This document shows, piece by piece, positions 44,001 to 52,543 of a stretch of DNA of 64,000 nucleotides; position 1 is the stretch's first letter, and each line of letters opens with the position of its first letter. Position numbers and translations under genes: made by a program. Where the stretch lies: the NCBI RefSeq assembly GCF_001045455.1, contig NZ_LFNE01000005.1, positions 62,001 through 126,000 on the forward strand, in the 5' to 3' direction. Source of the stretch: Chryseobacterium sp. FH2 (lineage in GTDB: Bacteria > Bacteroidota > Bacteroidia > Flavobacteriales > Weeksellaceae). A model generated the notes under the pieces. That model searched no databases. It saw nothing but the letters and a program-made list of their open reading frames with translations, and was not told the DNA's origin.

Positions 44001-44194
44001 TTATGATTTCCGAAAAGGGAGAAAGCAGAATTTATCGTCCGGACCGAATTTTAAAAAGTGATGACGGCTATATTATCATTGATTTCAAAACGGGAGAAGA
44101 AACGGAGAAAAATGAGATACAGATTGAAAATTATAAGAATATTTTAGAAATGCTTGGAAAAAAAGTTCTGAAAACCCAGCTTATCTATTTATAA
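41054..44194 (+). CDS. UvrD/AddA-like ATP-dependent helicase-nuclease
   Basis: A 1046-residue protein: Walker A NASAGSGKTYALVQRLL (about 8-24), ALTFTNKAANEMKERI (motif Ia), YFFDEFQDTSELQW (motif II), LVGDPKQSIYRFRGGE (motif III), QIMTIHKAKGLEFPIVFIP (motif V) and LCLQYVATTRP (motif VI). The C-terminal 80 residues hold a RecB-type nuclease: SRIYRPDRIL, IIIDFKTGE and QIENYKNIL. This is the AddA arrangement used to process double-strand breaks before recombination. An AddB partner is not adjacent. ATG 41054 (MQNSYTV) was preferred over 41030. Confidence 0.93.
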   Translation: MQNSYTVINASAGSGKTYALVQRLLMICLRYPNQQQSIRNILALTFTNKAANEMKERILSWLGNFVGDSFAENPDLKNIQKAFEKEGLKITLDELHHRAKKLLDYVLHNYSTLNIGTIDRFNSRLVRSFSYELGLAKNFNLEIEAEPFLIEAVDKMLDQIGENDIISNSFMDYVDYSLENNERINLNKNLYDSAKEFVKDIHYEHLKSNKDFDNSNYENIKNTLRKEIIFNKKHAVELATQSIELFKSRNIEIEDFAQGKNGIGGFFTKVLDFYNQKRAGFPFPTTLEESVVNNYRKGASSKAKSKEPDIFEILDQLLENRMQLILLYIETQKKEKILSALLPLKVNKDIQDELKKIEEENDLVLLSKFNILINENLKNEPSAFIYEKVGSQFQHYFFDEFQDTSELQWQNFVPLRDHSISTENTSFTLVGDPKQSIYRFRGGESKLMLDIINKKEFSPKQADLLVLQDNWRSAKNIVQFNNELYQYHSEDLTEEHKNIFGTDGKQNSKSAIEGRVKVNLIENLTNDDFYNDTSERMRNDIQESLDNGFKFSDITILCRGNFDIFSYSQKLGSLKVNYRGEETNIKTISEKGLTLELSNTLKAVIEFLKWEVNPKNKPNLIMMMYYLNKLGRVYMTDFTLEMKQILEIETHEEILQFIQNTYSLKLKQDNFPKFNLYNFVEYYINEFSVENKETDFLLNFLEMLFNFTQNAGASTKEFLKYWDEEASKYTIQASDNIDAIQIMTIHKAKGLEFPIVFIPMMNKNRDAEFTNWFETSNDSALKSVNINQFNKNLEVYDEEIEKFNTQNSYKNFIDRLCLQYVATTRPVEQLFFYIQKANKTSNNLELLEFLQSKNTESLDEFDLYEVNPEMLKKHSKEKTSSFKTQDIQNLKNINEKSTSIKIATPSKNYQVRNEKVRIGLFVHELLSKINTEKDITKVLESYVLDGQITIEEKYEIQEILEQIIKTYSEFFDEKWEVANEKDIMISEKGESRIYRPDRILKSDDGYIIIDFKTGEETEKNEIQIENYKNILEMLGKKVLKTQLIYL

Positions 44195-44232
44195 AAATTT
44201 TCGGCGACACCAAAGGTGTCGCCGAAAATTTT
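44194..44232. terminator. Perfect 18-bp GC-rich hairpin between convergent genes
   Basis: AAAATTTTCGGCGACACC (44194-44211), loop AAA, exact complement to 44232. The core CGGCG-n-CC AAA GG-n-CGCCG is shared with 54908-54960. A- and T-rich flanks allow termination on both strands (helicase plus, ferritin minus). Confidence 0.8.
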
Positions 44233-44252
44233 ATTTCTTGTAAATACTTTAA

Positions 44253-44762
44253 TTACGCCGTTGTATCAGCAACAAATACTCTCTGTGCCAATTCCTGATC
44301 AAAAAGATATAGGGCAGAAGGGTTATCACTTACCATTTTGATTTTAGTTACATATTGTGATGCACTCGCTTCCTCTTCCACTTGTTCGTTGATAAACCAC
44401 TGCATGAAAGAAGTTGTAGCAAAATCACCCTCTTCATTAGCATTTTTTACTATATTGAAGATACTTTTTGTAACTGTTTTTTCATGTTCTAATGCTTTTT
44501 GAAAAATATCAATTGCACTTTCGAATTCATGTGGAGGTTTTGCAATTTCTCCAATAATGATTTCTCCCCCTACATCATTCAAATAGTCAAACATTTTATC
44601 CGCATGCATGAGTTCTTCTTTGCTTTGTACTCTGAAATAATTAGCTATTCCATCCAGATCTTTACTGGAAAACCAAGCAGACATTGAAAGATAATATTGT
44701 GCAGCGTATTGTTCGTGAGCTATTTGTTCGTTAATTAATTTTGCAATTTTCTCGCTAATCAT
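44253..44762 (-). CDS. Non-haem ferritin
   Basis: A 169-residue ferritin from ATG 44760-44762 (MISEKIAKLINEQIAHEQYAAQYYLSM); the longer frame to 44810 runs through the promoter. Ferroxidase ligands appear as HEQYAAQYY (Glu17 region), SKEELMHADKMFDYL (Glu50, His53), HEKTVTKSIFNIV and FINEQVEEE. It stores iron and detoxifies it with oxygen or peroxide. Ends convergently with the helicase at a perfect hairpin. Confidence 0.95.
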   Translation of the reverse strand: MISEKIAKLINEQIAHEQYAAQYYLSMSAWFSSKDLDGIANYFRVQSKEELMHADKMFDYLNDVGGEIIIGEIAKPPHEFESAIDIFQKALEHEKTVTKSIFNIVKNANEEGDFATTSFMQWFINEQVEEEASASQYVTKIKMVSDNPSALYLFDQELAQRVFVADTTA

Positions 44763-44780
44763 AAATAATAAATTTATAGT

Positions 44781-44810
44781 CAAAATTAGGGAATAAAACC
44801 CCGAAATCAA
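44781..44810 (-). promoter_or_regulatory. Ferritin promoter
   Basis: On the minus strand TTG (44808-44810), 19 bases, then exact TAATTTTG (44781-44788), 18 bases before the ATG. Good match to the Bacteroidota consensus. Confidence 0.62.
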
Positions 44811-44836
44811 AAGATTTAATGAAATTTAATACGAAA

Positions 44837-44858
44837 AGGGCGGAAATACATCCACCCT
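44837..44858 (-). terminator. Terminator of the Spy-like gene
   Basis: Minus strand AGGGTGG pairs with CCGCCCT (one G-U), then TTTT. Confidence 0.55.
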
Positions 44859-44889
44859 CTTAACATTAAAAAATCGAAATTACAAGTTA

Positions 44890-45348
44890 TTAATTAGCTC
44901 CAGGAGTTACCGTATTCATTGTCTTTTTCATTTTCCCACCTTTCATTCCTTTCTCTTTCATTGATGCTTTTCTTTCCTCCATTTTAGCTTTTTTGTCAGC
45001 TTGCCATTTATCATATTGCTGAGGTGTCAAGATTTGTTTCATCTCCGCATCCATCTGTGTTCTCTTTGCTTTCATCTCCTGCATTTTTGCTTGTCTAGCT
45101 TCTTTGTTTTTATCAAAGTCTGCTTTCATTTCACCTTTTCTCTTTTCGTGAAGAGCCTTGATTTGAGCTACCTGAGAATCATTCAAGTTTAAATCTTTTT
45201 GCATTTTAGCCAAATGCTCCTGTTCTTTTTCTTGTCTTTTTTGCTGAAATTCAGCCTTCTTTGCTTCTCTATCTTGCGGAGTTGTCTGTTGAGCCATTGC
45301 AAAACTTCCCATTCCGATAAATGCTATCGCTAAAACTAATTTTTTCAT
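44890..45348 (-). CDS. Periplasmic Spy/LTXXQ-like helical protein
   Basis: A 152-residue exported protein: signal peptide MKKLVLAIAFIGMGSFAMAQ, then highly charged helices rich in Lys, Gln and Glu, with LNLNDSQVAQIKALHEKRK and ILTPQQYDKWQADKK, the paired LTxxQ-like motifs of Spy/CpxP proteins. Members act as periplasmic chaperones or metal/stress sensors; for this gene that is by resemblance. The basic Met/Lys-rich tail (MKGGKMKKTMN) is notable. Its own terminator follows. Confidence 0.8.
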   Translation of the reverse strand: MKKLVLAIAFIGMGSFAMAQQTTPQDREAKKAEFQQKRQEKEQEHLAKMQKDLNLNDSQVAQIKALHEKRKGEMKADFDKNKEARQAKMQEMKAKRTQMDAEMKQILTPQQYDKWQADKKAKMEERKASMKEKGMKGGKMKKTMNTVTPGAN

Positions 45349-45470
45349 CTTTTTAAATATTTAATTAATTGTTATACATCTTTTTGATTATCAATTAAAA
45401 CTAAAGTTAAAAGAAAACATTCATAAAAAATGTTAAATTTTAATATCAATATAATAATTTAAAAAACAGA

Positions 45471-45498
45471 AAAAAGGACAGATTATAAAAACCTGCCC
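45471..45498 (-). terminator. Terminator of the Asn/Gly/Arg-rich protein gene
   Basis: Minus strand GGGCAG pairs with CTGTCC (one G-U), then TTTTTT. Confidence 0.68.
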
Positions 45499-45528
45499 TT
45501 CACACCACTTAAATATAATATATGAAAA

Positions 45529-46542
45529 TTAATTATTAGCTAATTTGTTCCTAAAACCAGAACCTCTATTTTCGTTTCCGTTGCTTCTGGCCTGTTCTCT
45601 AGGAGCAGAATTTTCGGTTCTCTGCCTGAAACCGCCTCCATTATTTTCTCTTCTGGGAGCTTCACTTCCTCCACGGAACCCTCCGTTATTTCTAATGCTT
45701 CCGCTGTTACTGGCTCTCTCATTTCTGAAGCCACCGCCGTTATTTTCTTTTCTTGGAACTTCACTTCCTCCACGGAATCCTCCATTGTTATCGGCTCTCT
45801 CATTTCTGAAACCACCGTTATTTCTTACTCCGTTATTATCATTTCTGAAACCTCCTGAGTTATTACTTCTGTTACTTGGCTGATTTCTGAATCCTCCAGA
45901 ATAGCTATTGTTTGATCTTTCGTTTCTTACAATGTTAAAAGTAGGATTATCATTTCTACGGAATTTTGCTCTGTCAACTCTGTAAATATTGATATTTACA
46001 TTTCTGTAACGAGGTATCGGTCTGCATATTGCTGCATAATGTGTTCTCCTGTAGTTTTGGAAATATACAATAGGACTGCTTCCACGATAATAATTGTTTT
46101 GGAAAACTATAAAAACTCTCGGTCCCATAATTCTTTGCAGAGCATAGAATCTATCATAATACCATCTGTCCGGATTATATCTGTAGAAGCTATTCCATGA
46201 GGAAAAACTTACATACAGATTGTTCAGTCTCATAATCTGGTCAATCTGCCAGGGAGCTAATCTGTTTTGGGTAAAGAAAACATTCCAGTTTATATTGACA
46301 ATACTGTTTCTGTAGTCATTGTAATTACTCTGGTAATAATCATTTGGATAATAATCCTGAGGATAGTTATAATAATAATCATCAGGGAAATAATTCTGAT
46401 CATCCTGATCACTGTAATAACCATCATTGCCTCCATTATTTCCGTAATATCCGTCGTCATTTCCCCAACCGTTATTCGGATATTGTTGAGCGAACGAAAA
46501 AGTCGCCACGCTCATAGCAAAACCTATTAATATTTTTTTCAT
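45529..46542 (-). CDS. Secreted low-complexity protein with Tyr/Asp-rich head and Asn/Gly/Phe/Arg repeats
   Basis: A 337-residue protein with signal peptide (MKKILIGFAMSVATFSFAQ). Residues about 20-75 are Tyr/Asp/Asn/Gly-rich (GGNDGYYSDQDDQNYFPDD). A middle part (about 80-200) seems folded, with WNVFFTQNRLAPWQIDQIMRLNNLY and YDRFYALQRIMGP. The last 130 residues are disordered repeats of GGFRN plus 6-10 residues; NNGGFRGGSEVPRKENNGGG recurs about 40 residues later with few changes. No family recognised. It could bind nucleic acid, polysaccharide or minerals by its Arg/Gly tail, but this is speculation. Confidence 0.78.
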   Translation of the reverse strand: MKKILIGFAMSVATFSFAQQYPNNGWGNDDGYYGNNGGNDGYYSDQDDQNYFPDDYYYNYPQDYYPNDYYQSNYNDYRNSIVNINWNVFFTQNRLAPWQIDQIMRLNNLYVSFSSWNSFYRYNPDRWYYDRFYALQRIMGPRVFIVFQNNYYRGSSPIVYFQNYRRTHYAAICRPIPRYRNVNINIYRVDRAKFRRNDNPTFNIVRNERSNNSYSGGFRNQPSNRSNNSGGFRNDNNGVRNNGGFRNERADNNGGFRGGSEVPRKENNGGGFRNERASNSGSIRNNGGFRGGSEAPRRENNGGGFRQRTENSAPREQARSNGNENRGSGFRNKLANN

Positions 46543-46606
46543 TTGTATAGTCGTTAATTGGTTAGTATATAGTAGAATATCTCTATTCTATCTTTTGGAT
46601 ATAAAT

Positions 46607-46640
46607 AAAAAAAAGAAGTTAAATCTTTCGATAAAACTTC
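46607..46640 (-). terminator. Terminator of malQ
   Basis: Minus strand GAAGTTTTATC pairs with GATTTAACTTC around GAAA, followed by T8. Confidence 0.8.
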
Positions 46641-46681
46641 TTTCAATTTATTATTAAATAATTGATAATCAGATGTTAAAT

Positions 46682-49333
46682 TTATAACCTTCCGCTATCT
46701 TTTACCCAAGATGCTATTTTTTGATTAAAATCTGTCTTGTTTTTCAAATCTTCCAGGTTTAAATGCATCCTATAACGCCAGTAATGTGGAAAAACAGCAG
46801 GATTGTTAATCCTTTCATTATCCATTTTAGGATTTGTGAGCTCTCTGTCTGTTGCTAAAAACTCCTGTAAAGGGAAAACTGCCAACATTGCATCATTATA
46901 AAGGTGTTGCTTCATAATAATTTCAGCTAAATGAGCATCCATTTCTTCGGGTGCTTTTCCGTACTGCACTAGTTGTTGATTAAAATATTTCTGTGTCAAA
47001 ACCGGGTCTTCCTTCCACCATTGCCTCAAAGTTGAGCTGTCATGTGAAGAAGCCGTTACAACATTCAAATAGCTTGCATTTTTGGGGTTATGGAATGGAG
47101 TATTATCCGAAGGCATACGTTGAACTTTCAAGGCAACAATTGCTAGTTCATCCATTACAACAGGTACACAATCAGGAACCATTCCTAAATCTTCACCACA
47201 AATCAACATTTTTGTTGCATTCAAAATCACCGGAAGTTTCTCCATAGCTTTTTCGTACCAAAGACGATCCTGCCTTTTGAAGAAATAGTCGTGATATAAA
47301 TCGTAGATAGACCGTTTTTCCCAATCTGATAAATATTTATAAGAATCTGTATTATAAACATTAAATCTTGGATGATATACAACCTGCCCGTTTTTCTCTT
47401 CTATTAAAAATAAAACATTTGCACAAAGCGAAATTAATTGATCTTCAATGGAACCTCTCGGGTTTTTCTTAAAGAAATCTGATAATTTTCTCTGGCTATT
47501 AAATTCTTCCTTAAATGAATAAGTTCCGTCATAATTATTATTGATAAATTCAAGCGCTTTACCACTGTTCTCACCAAAATAATTCCAAAGAATCTGGTCA
47601 TTGATAAACGGTTTGCAATATCTGTCAAAATTAAACGGAATATGCCTAGCGTTGAATTCTTCCAACGTAATCGGAATAGCAGGATAAAAATATCCTAAAA
47701 TACCTTGTGTCGCAGCAATCGGCATTCTCCAGATTCTGAAAAAACCTAAAATATGGTCAATTCTCATTGCATCAAAATACTGTTCCAACGCCTTGAATCT
47801 ATTTTTCCACCATTTGTAATTGTCAGCTTTCATGGCTTCCCAATTGTATGTAGGAAACTCCCAATTTTGCCCTAATTCTGTAAATTGATCAGGTGGAGCA
47901 CCGGCCTGGAAATCCATCCCGAAAAGTTCAGGTTCTGCCCAAGCTTCAACTGAATGCCGGTAAATCCCAATCGGCAGATCCCCTTTTACTGAAACACCTA
48001 AACTATGTGTATAATCGACTGCATCTTTTAATTGTTTGTGAAGTTGGTATTGTACCCATGCATGGAGCATTGAAGCATCATAATCTTTACTTTTTGCAGT
48101 AAAAAATGACGCAATTTTTCCGGCAATATATTTTTTATGTGTTTTCCATTCGTTAAAATTCGGAGTTTTGTATTTATCTCTTAAAACACAAAACGCTGAA
48201 TACGGAAGCAGCCAGCTTTCATTATCTTTAATAAACTTTTTAAAGTTCCTGTCTTTATAAATTTTTTCTTTTTCTATATTAAAAACCGCCTTCAGGTATT
48301 TCCATTTTCTGGAAATCATTTTTTCATAATCAATTAACTCTAAAGAATTTAATTCTTCTTTTTCATTTTTATATTCTTCAACTAAATCCTTAGGCAGTTT
48401 AAAATCAAGATTTTCTAAAGAGATATATTGCGGATGCAGTGCATATACAGAAACTGCTGCGTAAGGATAAGAATCTGTCCATGAATAATTTGCTGTTGTA
48501 TCATTGATTGGCAAAATCTGGATAATCCCAAGACCGGTTTGTTTATTCCAATCTGCCAGTTTTTTCATATCAGAAAATTCTCCGACACCGAAACCATTTT
48601 CCGTTCTCAATGAGAAAATCGGAACTGCAACACCTGCATCATGATACATTTGATACAGCTTGAATTTAAAATAATGATTTGAAACAATCTGTAAAACATC
48701 TTTCGATAAATTTGGCAAAGCAAATCTGTTTTCACCTGTTTCAACATCAATTACTTTACCTTTATTGATATCATAAAGACAGTATTTGTATTGAATAAAT
48801 TCATTCTCAGGAATTTCAACAGAAGTTTCCCAAATCCCAAAATCCGTCTGAGATAAATGAATTGCTTTTTCGTAGTCCCAATTTCCTAAAGAGGCTGTAT
48901 TTCCAAACAAAACAAGCTTCCAATCTGAATTATAAATTGGCGCTTCAATCCGGAATAAGTGGGTATGTTTTTTTAAAACTGAAATTTTTTCAGGGCTGAA
49001 CTGATTTAGTTTATTATAAAGGATTTTGTTATTCAAATAATTCTCAGGAAAATTTTTATTATTCCATTCGTCGAAAATTGTAAATTCCTTATAATTATGA
49101 GGAAAATTAAGGTGATGCAGTACAAATTCTTCTTTCAGAATATTTCCCCTTTCATTCACCAGCTGATATTTATACGAAATTGATTTTGAAAAATAGTCCA
49201 CTTCAGATTTCCACAAACCATTTTCTGAATAGAACATTGCATGTTTTTGCGGAACAGCTCCTTCTTCATTGATAATCAACTGCAAAGATTCTCCCACTTT
49301 TGCATTGTATCCTACATTAAAGTATAGCTTCAT
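46682..49333 (-). CDS. malQ: 4-alpha-glucanotransferase with two N-terminal starch-binding domains
   Basis: An 883-residue GH77 enzyme of the long (DPE2-like) type: two CBM20-like modules (about 1-95 and 120-220; second has FGNTASLGNWDYEKAIHLS), then the GH77 barrel with LRTENGFGVGEFSDMKKLADW, IQILPINDTT, nucleophile region MRIDHILGFFRIW, acid/base ICGEDLGMVPDCV and TASSHDSSTLRQWW. It moves glucan chains between maltodextrins or glycogen-like acceptors. No signal peptide, so cytoplasmic. ATG 49331-49333. No glycogen or maltose genes sit beside it. Own terminator. Confidence 0.94.
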   Translation of the reverse strand: MKLYFNVGYNAKVGESLQLIINEEGAVPQKHAMFYSENGLWKSEVDYFSKSISYKYQLVNERGNILKEEFVLHHLNFPHNYKEFTIFDEWNNKNFPENYLNNKILYNKLNQFSPEKISVLKKHTHLFRIEAPIYNSDWKLVLFGNTASLGNWDYEKAIHLSQTDFGIWETSVEIPENEFIQYKYCLYDINKGKVIDVETGENRFALPNLSKDVLQIVSNHYFKFKLYQMYHDAGVAVPIFSLRTENGFGVGEFSDMKKLADWNKQTGLGIIQILPINDTTANYSWTDSYPYAAVSVYALHPQYISLENLDFKLPKDLVEEYKNEKEELNSLELIDYEKMISRKWKYLKAVFNIEKEKIYKDRNFKKFIKDNESWLLPYSAFCVLRDKYKTPNFNEWKTHKKYIAGKIASFFTAKSKDYDASMLHAWVQYQLHKQLKDAVDYTHSLGVSVKGDLPIGIYRHSVEAWAEPELFGMDFQAGAPPDQFTELGQNWEFPTYNWEAMKADNYKWWKNRFKALEQYFDAMRIDHILGFFRIWRMPIAATQGILGYFYPAIPITLEEFNARHIPFNFDRYCKPFINDQILWNYFGENSGKALEFINNNYDGTYSFKEEFNSQRKLSDFFKKNPRGSIEDQLISLCANVLFLIEEKNGQVVYHPRFNVYNTDSYKYLSDWEKRSIYDLYHDYFFKRQDRLWYEKAMEKLPVILNATKMLICGEDLGMVPDCVPVVMDELAIVALKVQRMPSDNTPFHNPKNASYLNVVTASSHDSSTLRQWWKEDPVLTQKYFNQQLVQYGKAPEEMDAHLAEIIMKQHLYNDAMLAVFPLQEFLATDRELTNPKMDNERINNPAVFPHYWRYRMHLNLEDLKNKTDFNQKIASWVKDSGRL

Positions 49334-49401
49334 TTATATTTTTTTATAAAAATACATTATAATCTTGAAAAATAAAACTTATTGAATATCAAATATTCAT
49401 T

Positions 49402-49433
49402 AAAAAAACCTTCTCAAAATGTCTGAAAAGGTT
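49402..49433 (-). terminator. Terminator of the T9SS protein gene
   Basis: Minus strand AACCTTTTCA pairs with TGAGAAGGTT (one G-U), then T7. Confidence 0.8.
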
Positions 49434-49457
49434 TATAAGTTTTAACAAAGTTAAAGA

Positions 49458-50627
49458 TTATTCTGTAACTAAAATTTTCTTAGTTAATAATATTTTTCCT
49501 GATTCATTGGTGATGCTTACCAAATAAGCTCCGCTAACCAGATTTTTAAGATAAACCTGCTGGTTTAACAAGCCTTCTTTTACCATTAAATTTTCTGTAA
49601 TTAGACTTTTTCCTGATACATCGAAAACATTTAATCTGATATTTCCTTTTACTGTTTTATCATTCACATTTACATTAATAAAATGTTCTTCAACACGAGT
49701 CGGATAAATATCGAGGTTGGCAAAAACATTATTTGAAACAGTTGCTTTATCATTAGCAAAATATTTACTTGCTAAATCATAAATATGTAAATTCTGTTCA
49801 CCAGCAATTTGTTTTGCCTGTAAAGTTTTCAAATTAACTTCATACAAAGGAGCACCTTTTGCACTTGCAATCACCACATTTCCTTTTGAATTTACCGCAG
49901 ATCCATTCACTGAATAATTTTCAGGAATACCGGAAATTTTCCCAATAAACTTCGCTCTTAATTCCTTTGTTGAAATTTTAAAGACATTTCCGGAGGTTGC
50001 AAAAACATAAAAATTATTATCTGTATCAGCAATCATATCTCCTCCAAAGCCGGTTTCAATCGTTGTAAAAGAGTTTTTTCCGTTGGAAACATCATCTTTA
50101 ATGATTCCAAGATCATTTACAACATACTGATTTCCTTTTTTACTGATTTTCAAAAATTGAGTCCCTGCATTATTGATAGCATAAATATCTCCGTCATAAC
50201 CTGCTGTCATCCTGGTCATATGAGAATTGATATCACACGAGGTAATTCTTGCCACATTATTTTCCACTAAAATAATTTCTTTAGTTTTTTGATTCAAAAC
50301 ATAAACATTTGATGAAAACATAGGCATATATACCAGATTATTGTTGGTTGGATCATAAGCCAATGTTGCCATTGTAATTGCTTGAGAATTGTTATAAGAA
50401 TTTTTTTCCTCAGTTATTGAGGTGTTTCTTGTCTGTGAGAAAACTTTTGCAGAAGAATCTGCAGTAAAAATTTTCTCTCCTGAAGTGCCATTTGTGGCAT
50501 CAATCGCCCGAAAATCATTGAAAATAATACTAGGTGTATCTTTGCCAACCAACGCAAAAAAATCTTGCTGGGCATTTACATTTACGCTTAATGTCAGCAA
50601 AAATAAAGGGAATAAAAGTTTTTTCAT
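49458..50627 (-). CDS. Type IX secretion substrate with beta-propeller-like body
   Basis: A 389-residue protein from ATG 50625-50627 with signal peptide (KKLLFPLFLLTLSVNVNAQ). The body (about 20-300) has repeated short strands resembling a WD/SMP-like propeller (for example DPTNNNLVYMPMFSSNVYVLN, NNFYVFATSGNVFKIS). The C-terminal 80 residues are a type A T9SS sorting domain: NLDIYPTRVEEHFINV, LNVFDVSGKSLI, VYLKNLVSGAYLVSI and ILLTKKILVTE. It is therefore exported across the outer membrane and the tail removed. Binding partner unknown. Confidence 0.86.
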   Translation of the reverse strand: MKKLLFPLFLLTLSVNVNAQQDFFALVGKDTPSIIFNDFRAIDATNGTSGEKIFTADSSAKVFSQTRNTSITEEKNSYNNSQAITMATLAYDPTNNNLVYMPMFSSNVYVLNQKTKEIILVENNVARITSCDINSHMTRMTAGYDGDIYAINNAGTQFLKISKKGNQYVVNDLGIIKDDVSNGKNSFTTIETGFGGDMIADTDNNFYVFATSGNVFKISTKELRAKFIGKISGIPENYSVNGSAVNSKGNVVIASAKGAPLYEVNLKTLQAKQIAGEQNLHIYDLASKYFANDKATVSNNVFANLDIYPTRVEEHFINVNVNDKTVKGNIRLNVFDVSGKSLITENLMVKEGLLNQQVYLKNLVSGAYLVSITNESGKILLTKKILVTE

Positions 50628-50741
50628 ACATGTAGATTTTAGATTCGTAATCATTTTAGTATGACTAAGTTACACAATTTTCAAATTAAATAACAAAAAA
50701 TCTCCAGTGTTTGAATAAGAATTTTATATGATACGAGTACC

Positions 50742-50819
50742 TTATCATTTTGAGCAGAACACAGTGAAGTAAAGAATCTAAATTATAAATAGATTTCTCC
50801 TTCGCTGAAATGACAGAAA
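50742..50819. repeat. Dispersed 'GAATCTA...TAGATTTCTCC...AAATGACA' palindrome
   Basis: CATTTTGAGC and GTAAAGAATCTA on the left mirror TAGATTTCTCCTTCGCTG and AAATGACA on the right, imperfectly. Its right half matches 7048-7087. The region 50628-50924 otherwise holds only the next repeat. Confidence 0.58.
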
Positions 50820-50824
50820 AAAGC

Positions 50825-50905
50825 AAAAAAAAATCTCACAGATTTTGCGGATTAACAGATGATGATGTAAATAAAATCTGTGCAATCTGTAAAATCTGTG
50901 AGAGA
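50825..50905 (-). terminator. Repeat-derived hairpin terminating cysS
   Basis: TCTCACAGATTTTGCGG at 50834 onward pairs with the TGTAAAATCTGTGAGA end (to 50904). On the minus strand the hairpin is followed by a T9 run (A-run 50825-50833). Sequence type is that of the palindrome at 38338-38422. Confidence 0.65.
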
Positions 50906-50924
50906 TATATTTAAAACTTTTATT

Positions 50925-52391
50925 TTAATTCAAAACATACGTTGTTCCGTCTCTTCCATCCTTTAACTCAATGCCTTCTGCAAGGAGTTTGTCTCTGATT
51001 TGGTCTGAAAGATCAAAGTTTTTAGATTTTCTAGCCTGATTTCTCAATTCAATTAAAACCTGTAATGTCTGATCTAATTTTTCATTATTATTCTCTTCAA
51101 TTGCCTGAAGTCCTAAAACATCAAAAATTAAAGCATTTAAAGTAGATTTCAAATCCTCTAAATCTTTAGTTGAGATCGTTTCTTTAGCATCATTTAAAGC
51201 AAAAATATATTTTACGGCTTCGAATAAATGGGCAATCAAAACAGGAGAGTTGAAATCATCAGTCAAAGCATCGTAAGCTTTATTTTTCCATTCTTCTAAG
51301 TTAAAACCAGATTTTTTTTCATCATTTGGAGCGATTAAGTTTAATACTTTAACAGCTTCCATTAATCTGATAAACCCTTTTTCGCTTGCCAGCATCGCAT
51401 CATTAGAAATATCGAGAACACTTCTGTAATGAGCCTGTAAGAAACAAAAACGTACAATTGACGGATGGAAAGGCTTTTCAAAAAAATCATTTTCTCCAGT
51501 AACTAACTGCATCGGTAAAATGTAATTTCCTGTGGATTTGCTCATACGTTGTGCATTCATTGTCAACATATTGGCGTGCATCCAGTAATTTACGGGAGCG
51601 GTATCATTGCAAGCTTTTCCTTGTGCAATTTCACATTCGTGGTGTGGGAATTTCAAATCCATTCCACCTCCGTGAATATCAAAAGTCTCCCCTAAATATT
51701 TCGTACTCATTGCAGTACATTCAAGGTGCCATCCTGGGAAACCTTCTCCCCAAGGCGAATTCCATCTCATAATGTGCGCCGGAGAAGCCTTTTTCCAAAG
51801 CGCAAAATCCTGTGGATTTTTCTTTTCACCCTGTCCGTCTAAGTCACGGGTGTTGGCAAAAAGTTCTTCGATATTTCTTTTTGAAAGTTCACCATAATTC
51901 AAGCCTCTTCTGTTGTATTCCAATACATCGAAATACACAGAACCATTGCTTTCGTAAGCGAATCCTTTTTCAATTAATTTTTGAGTTAATTCAATTTGCT
52001 CAACAATATGACCCGTTGCAGTAGGTTCGATATTTGGCGGCAATAAATTGAACATATCCAAGACTTTATGAAAATCGACTGTGTATTTTTGTACGATTTC
52101 CATTGGTTCTAATTTTTCCAAACGGGTTTGCTTAACGAATCTGTCATTATTTACGTCTCCATCGTCGGTAAGATGACCTGCATCAGTGATATTTCTTACA
52201 TATCTTACTTTGTAACCAAGATGTATTAAGCTCCTGTAAATAAAATCAAAAGAAAGGAAAGTTCTCACATTTCCCAAATGCACATTGCTGTAAACTGTAG
52301 GTCCGCAAACATACATTCCAACGTTTCCATCTAAAATGGGTTTAAATATTTCTTTTTCTCCTGTAAGCGAGTTGTATATTTTTAATTGCAT
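50925..52391 (-). CDS. cysS: Cysteinyl-tRNA synthetase
   Basis: A 488-residue class I synthetase from ATG 52389-52391 ([14 protein letters not shown]), matching the usual start. [17 protein letters not shown] contains the first zinc Cys and HIGH-like HLGN; zinc ligands continue in WHLECTAMS and [15 protein letters not shown]; the KMSKS loop is [10 protein letters not shown] (about 283-288); the C-terminus has [16 protein letters not shown] text. It charges tRNA-Cys. The ORF could extend to 52478, but that part is the leader region. A 25-codon Cys-rich ORF ends 74 bases upstream. Confidence 0.97.
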   Translation of the reverse strand: MQLKIYNSLTGEKEIFKPILDGNVGMYVCGPTVYSNVHLGNVRTFLSFDFIYRSLIHLGYKVRYVRNITDAGHLTDDGDVNNDRFVKQTRLEKLEPMEIVQKYTVDFHKVLDMFNLLPPNIEPTATGHIVEQIELTQKLIEKGFAYESNGSVYFDVLEYNRRGLNYGELSKRNIEELFANTRDLDGQGEKKNPQDFALWKKASPAHIMRWNSPWGEGFPGWHLECTAMSTKYLGETFDIHGGGMDLKFPHHECEIAQGKACNDTAPVNYWMHANMLTMNAQRMSKSTGNYILPMQLVTGENDFFEKPFHPSIVRFCFLQAHYRSVLDISNDAMLASEKGFIRLMEAVKVLNLIAPNDEKKSGFNLEEWKNKAYDALTDDFNSPVLIAHLFEAVKYIFALNDAKETISTKDLEDLKSTLNALIFDVLGLQAIEENNNEKLDQTLQVLIELRNQARKSKNFDLSDQIRDKLLAEGIELKDGRDGTTYVLN

Positions 52392-52465
52392 CGTTTTTGT
52401 TTTTAATGGTAATGATGGTAAGTTTAGTATAAAAGTTTCAAAATTCATTAAAAGATAAAAATCTC

Positions 52466-52543
52466 TTAACAACAGCATTTACAGCAACAACAAATAATTG
52501 TGGTTACAAAAATCTTCTGCGAAACTTTTTTAAATTTTATCAT
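52466..52543 (-). CDS. Putative Cys-rich leader peptide of cysS
   Basis: A 25-codon ORF on the minus strand: ATG at 52541-52543, TAA at 52466-52468. It begins [10 protein letters not shown], continues with a short hydrophobic segment IFVTTII, and ends CCCCKCCC, so seven of the last eight residues are Cys. It starts 2 bases after the dinB stop and ends 74 bases before the cysteinyl-tRNA synthetase ATG. Cys codons are otherwise sparse in this window. Ribosome stalling here when Cys-tRNA is short would be a natural sensor for cysS expression, as in amino-acid attenuation. I see no strong terminator between it and cysS, so the mechanism (stability, coupling, or Rho) is open. A small metal-binding membrane peptide is an alternative. 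Confidence 0.62.
   Translation of the reverse strand: MIKFKKVSQKIFVTTIICCCCKCCC

Noticed and set aside
45545..46530. Open frames on the plus strand and a second minus-strand frame over the Asn/Gly/Arg-rich gene
   Set aside because: Low-complexity shadows of the repeats; the minus-strand frame with signal peptide (45529-46542) is the coherent gene.
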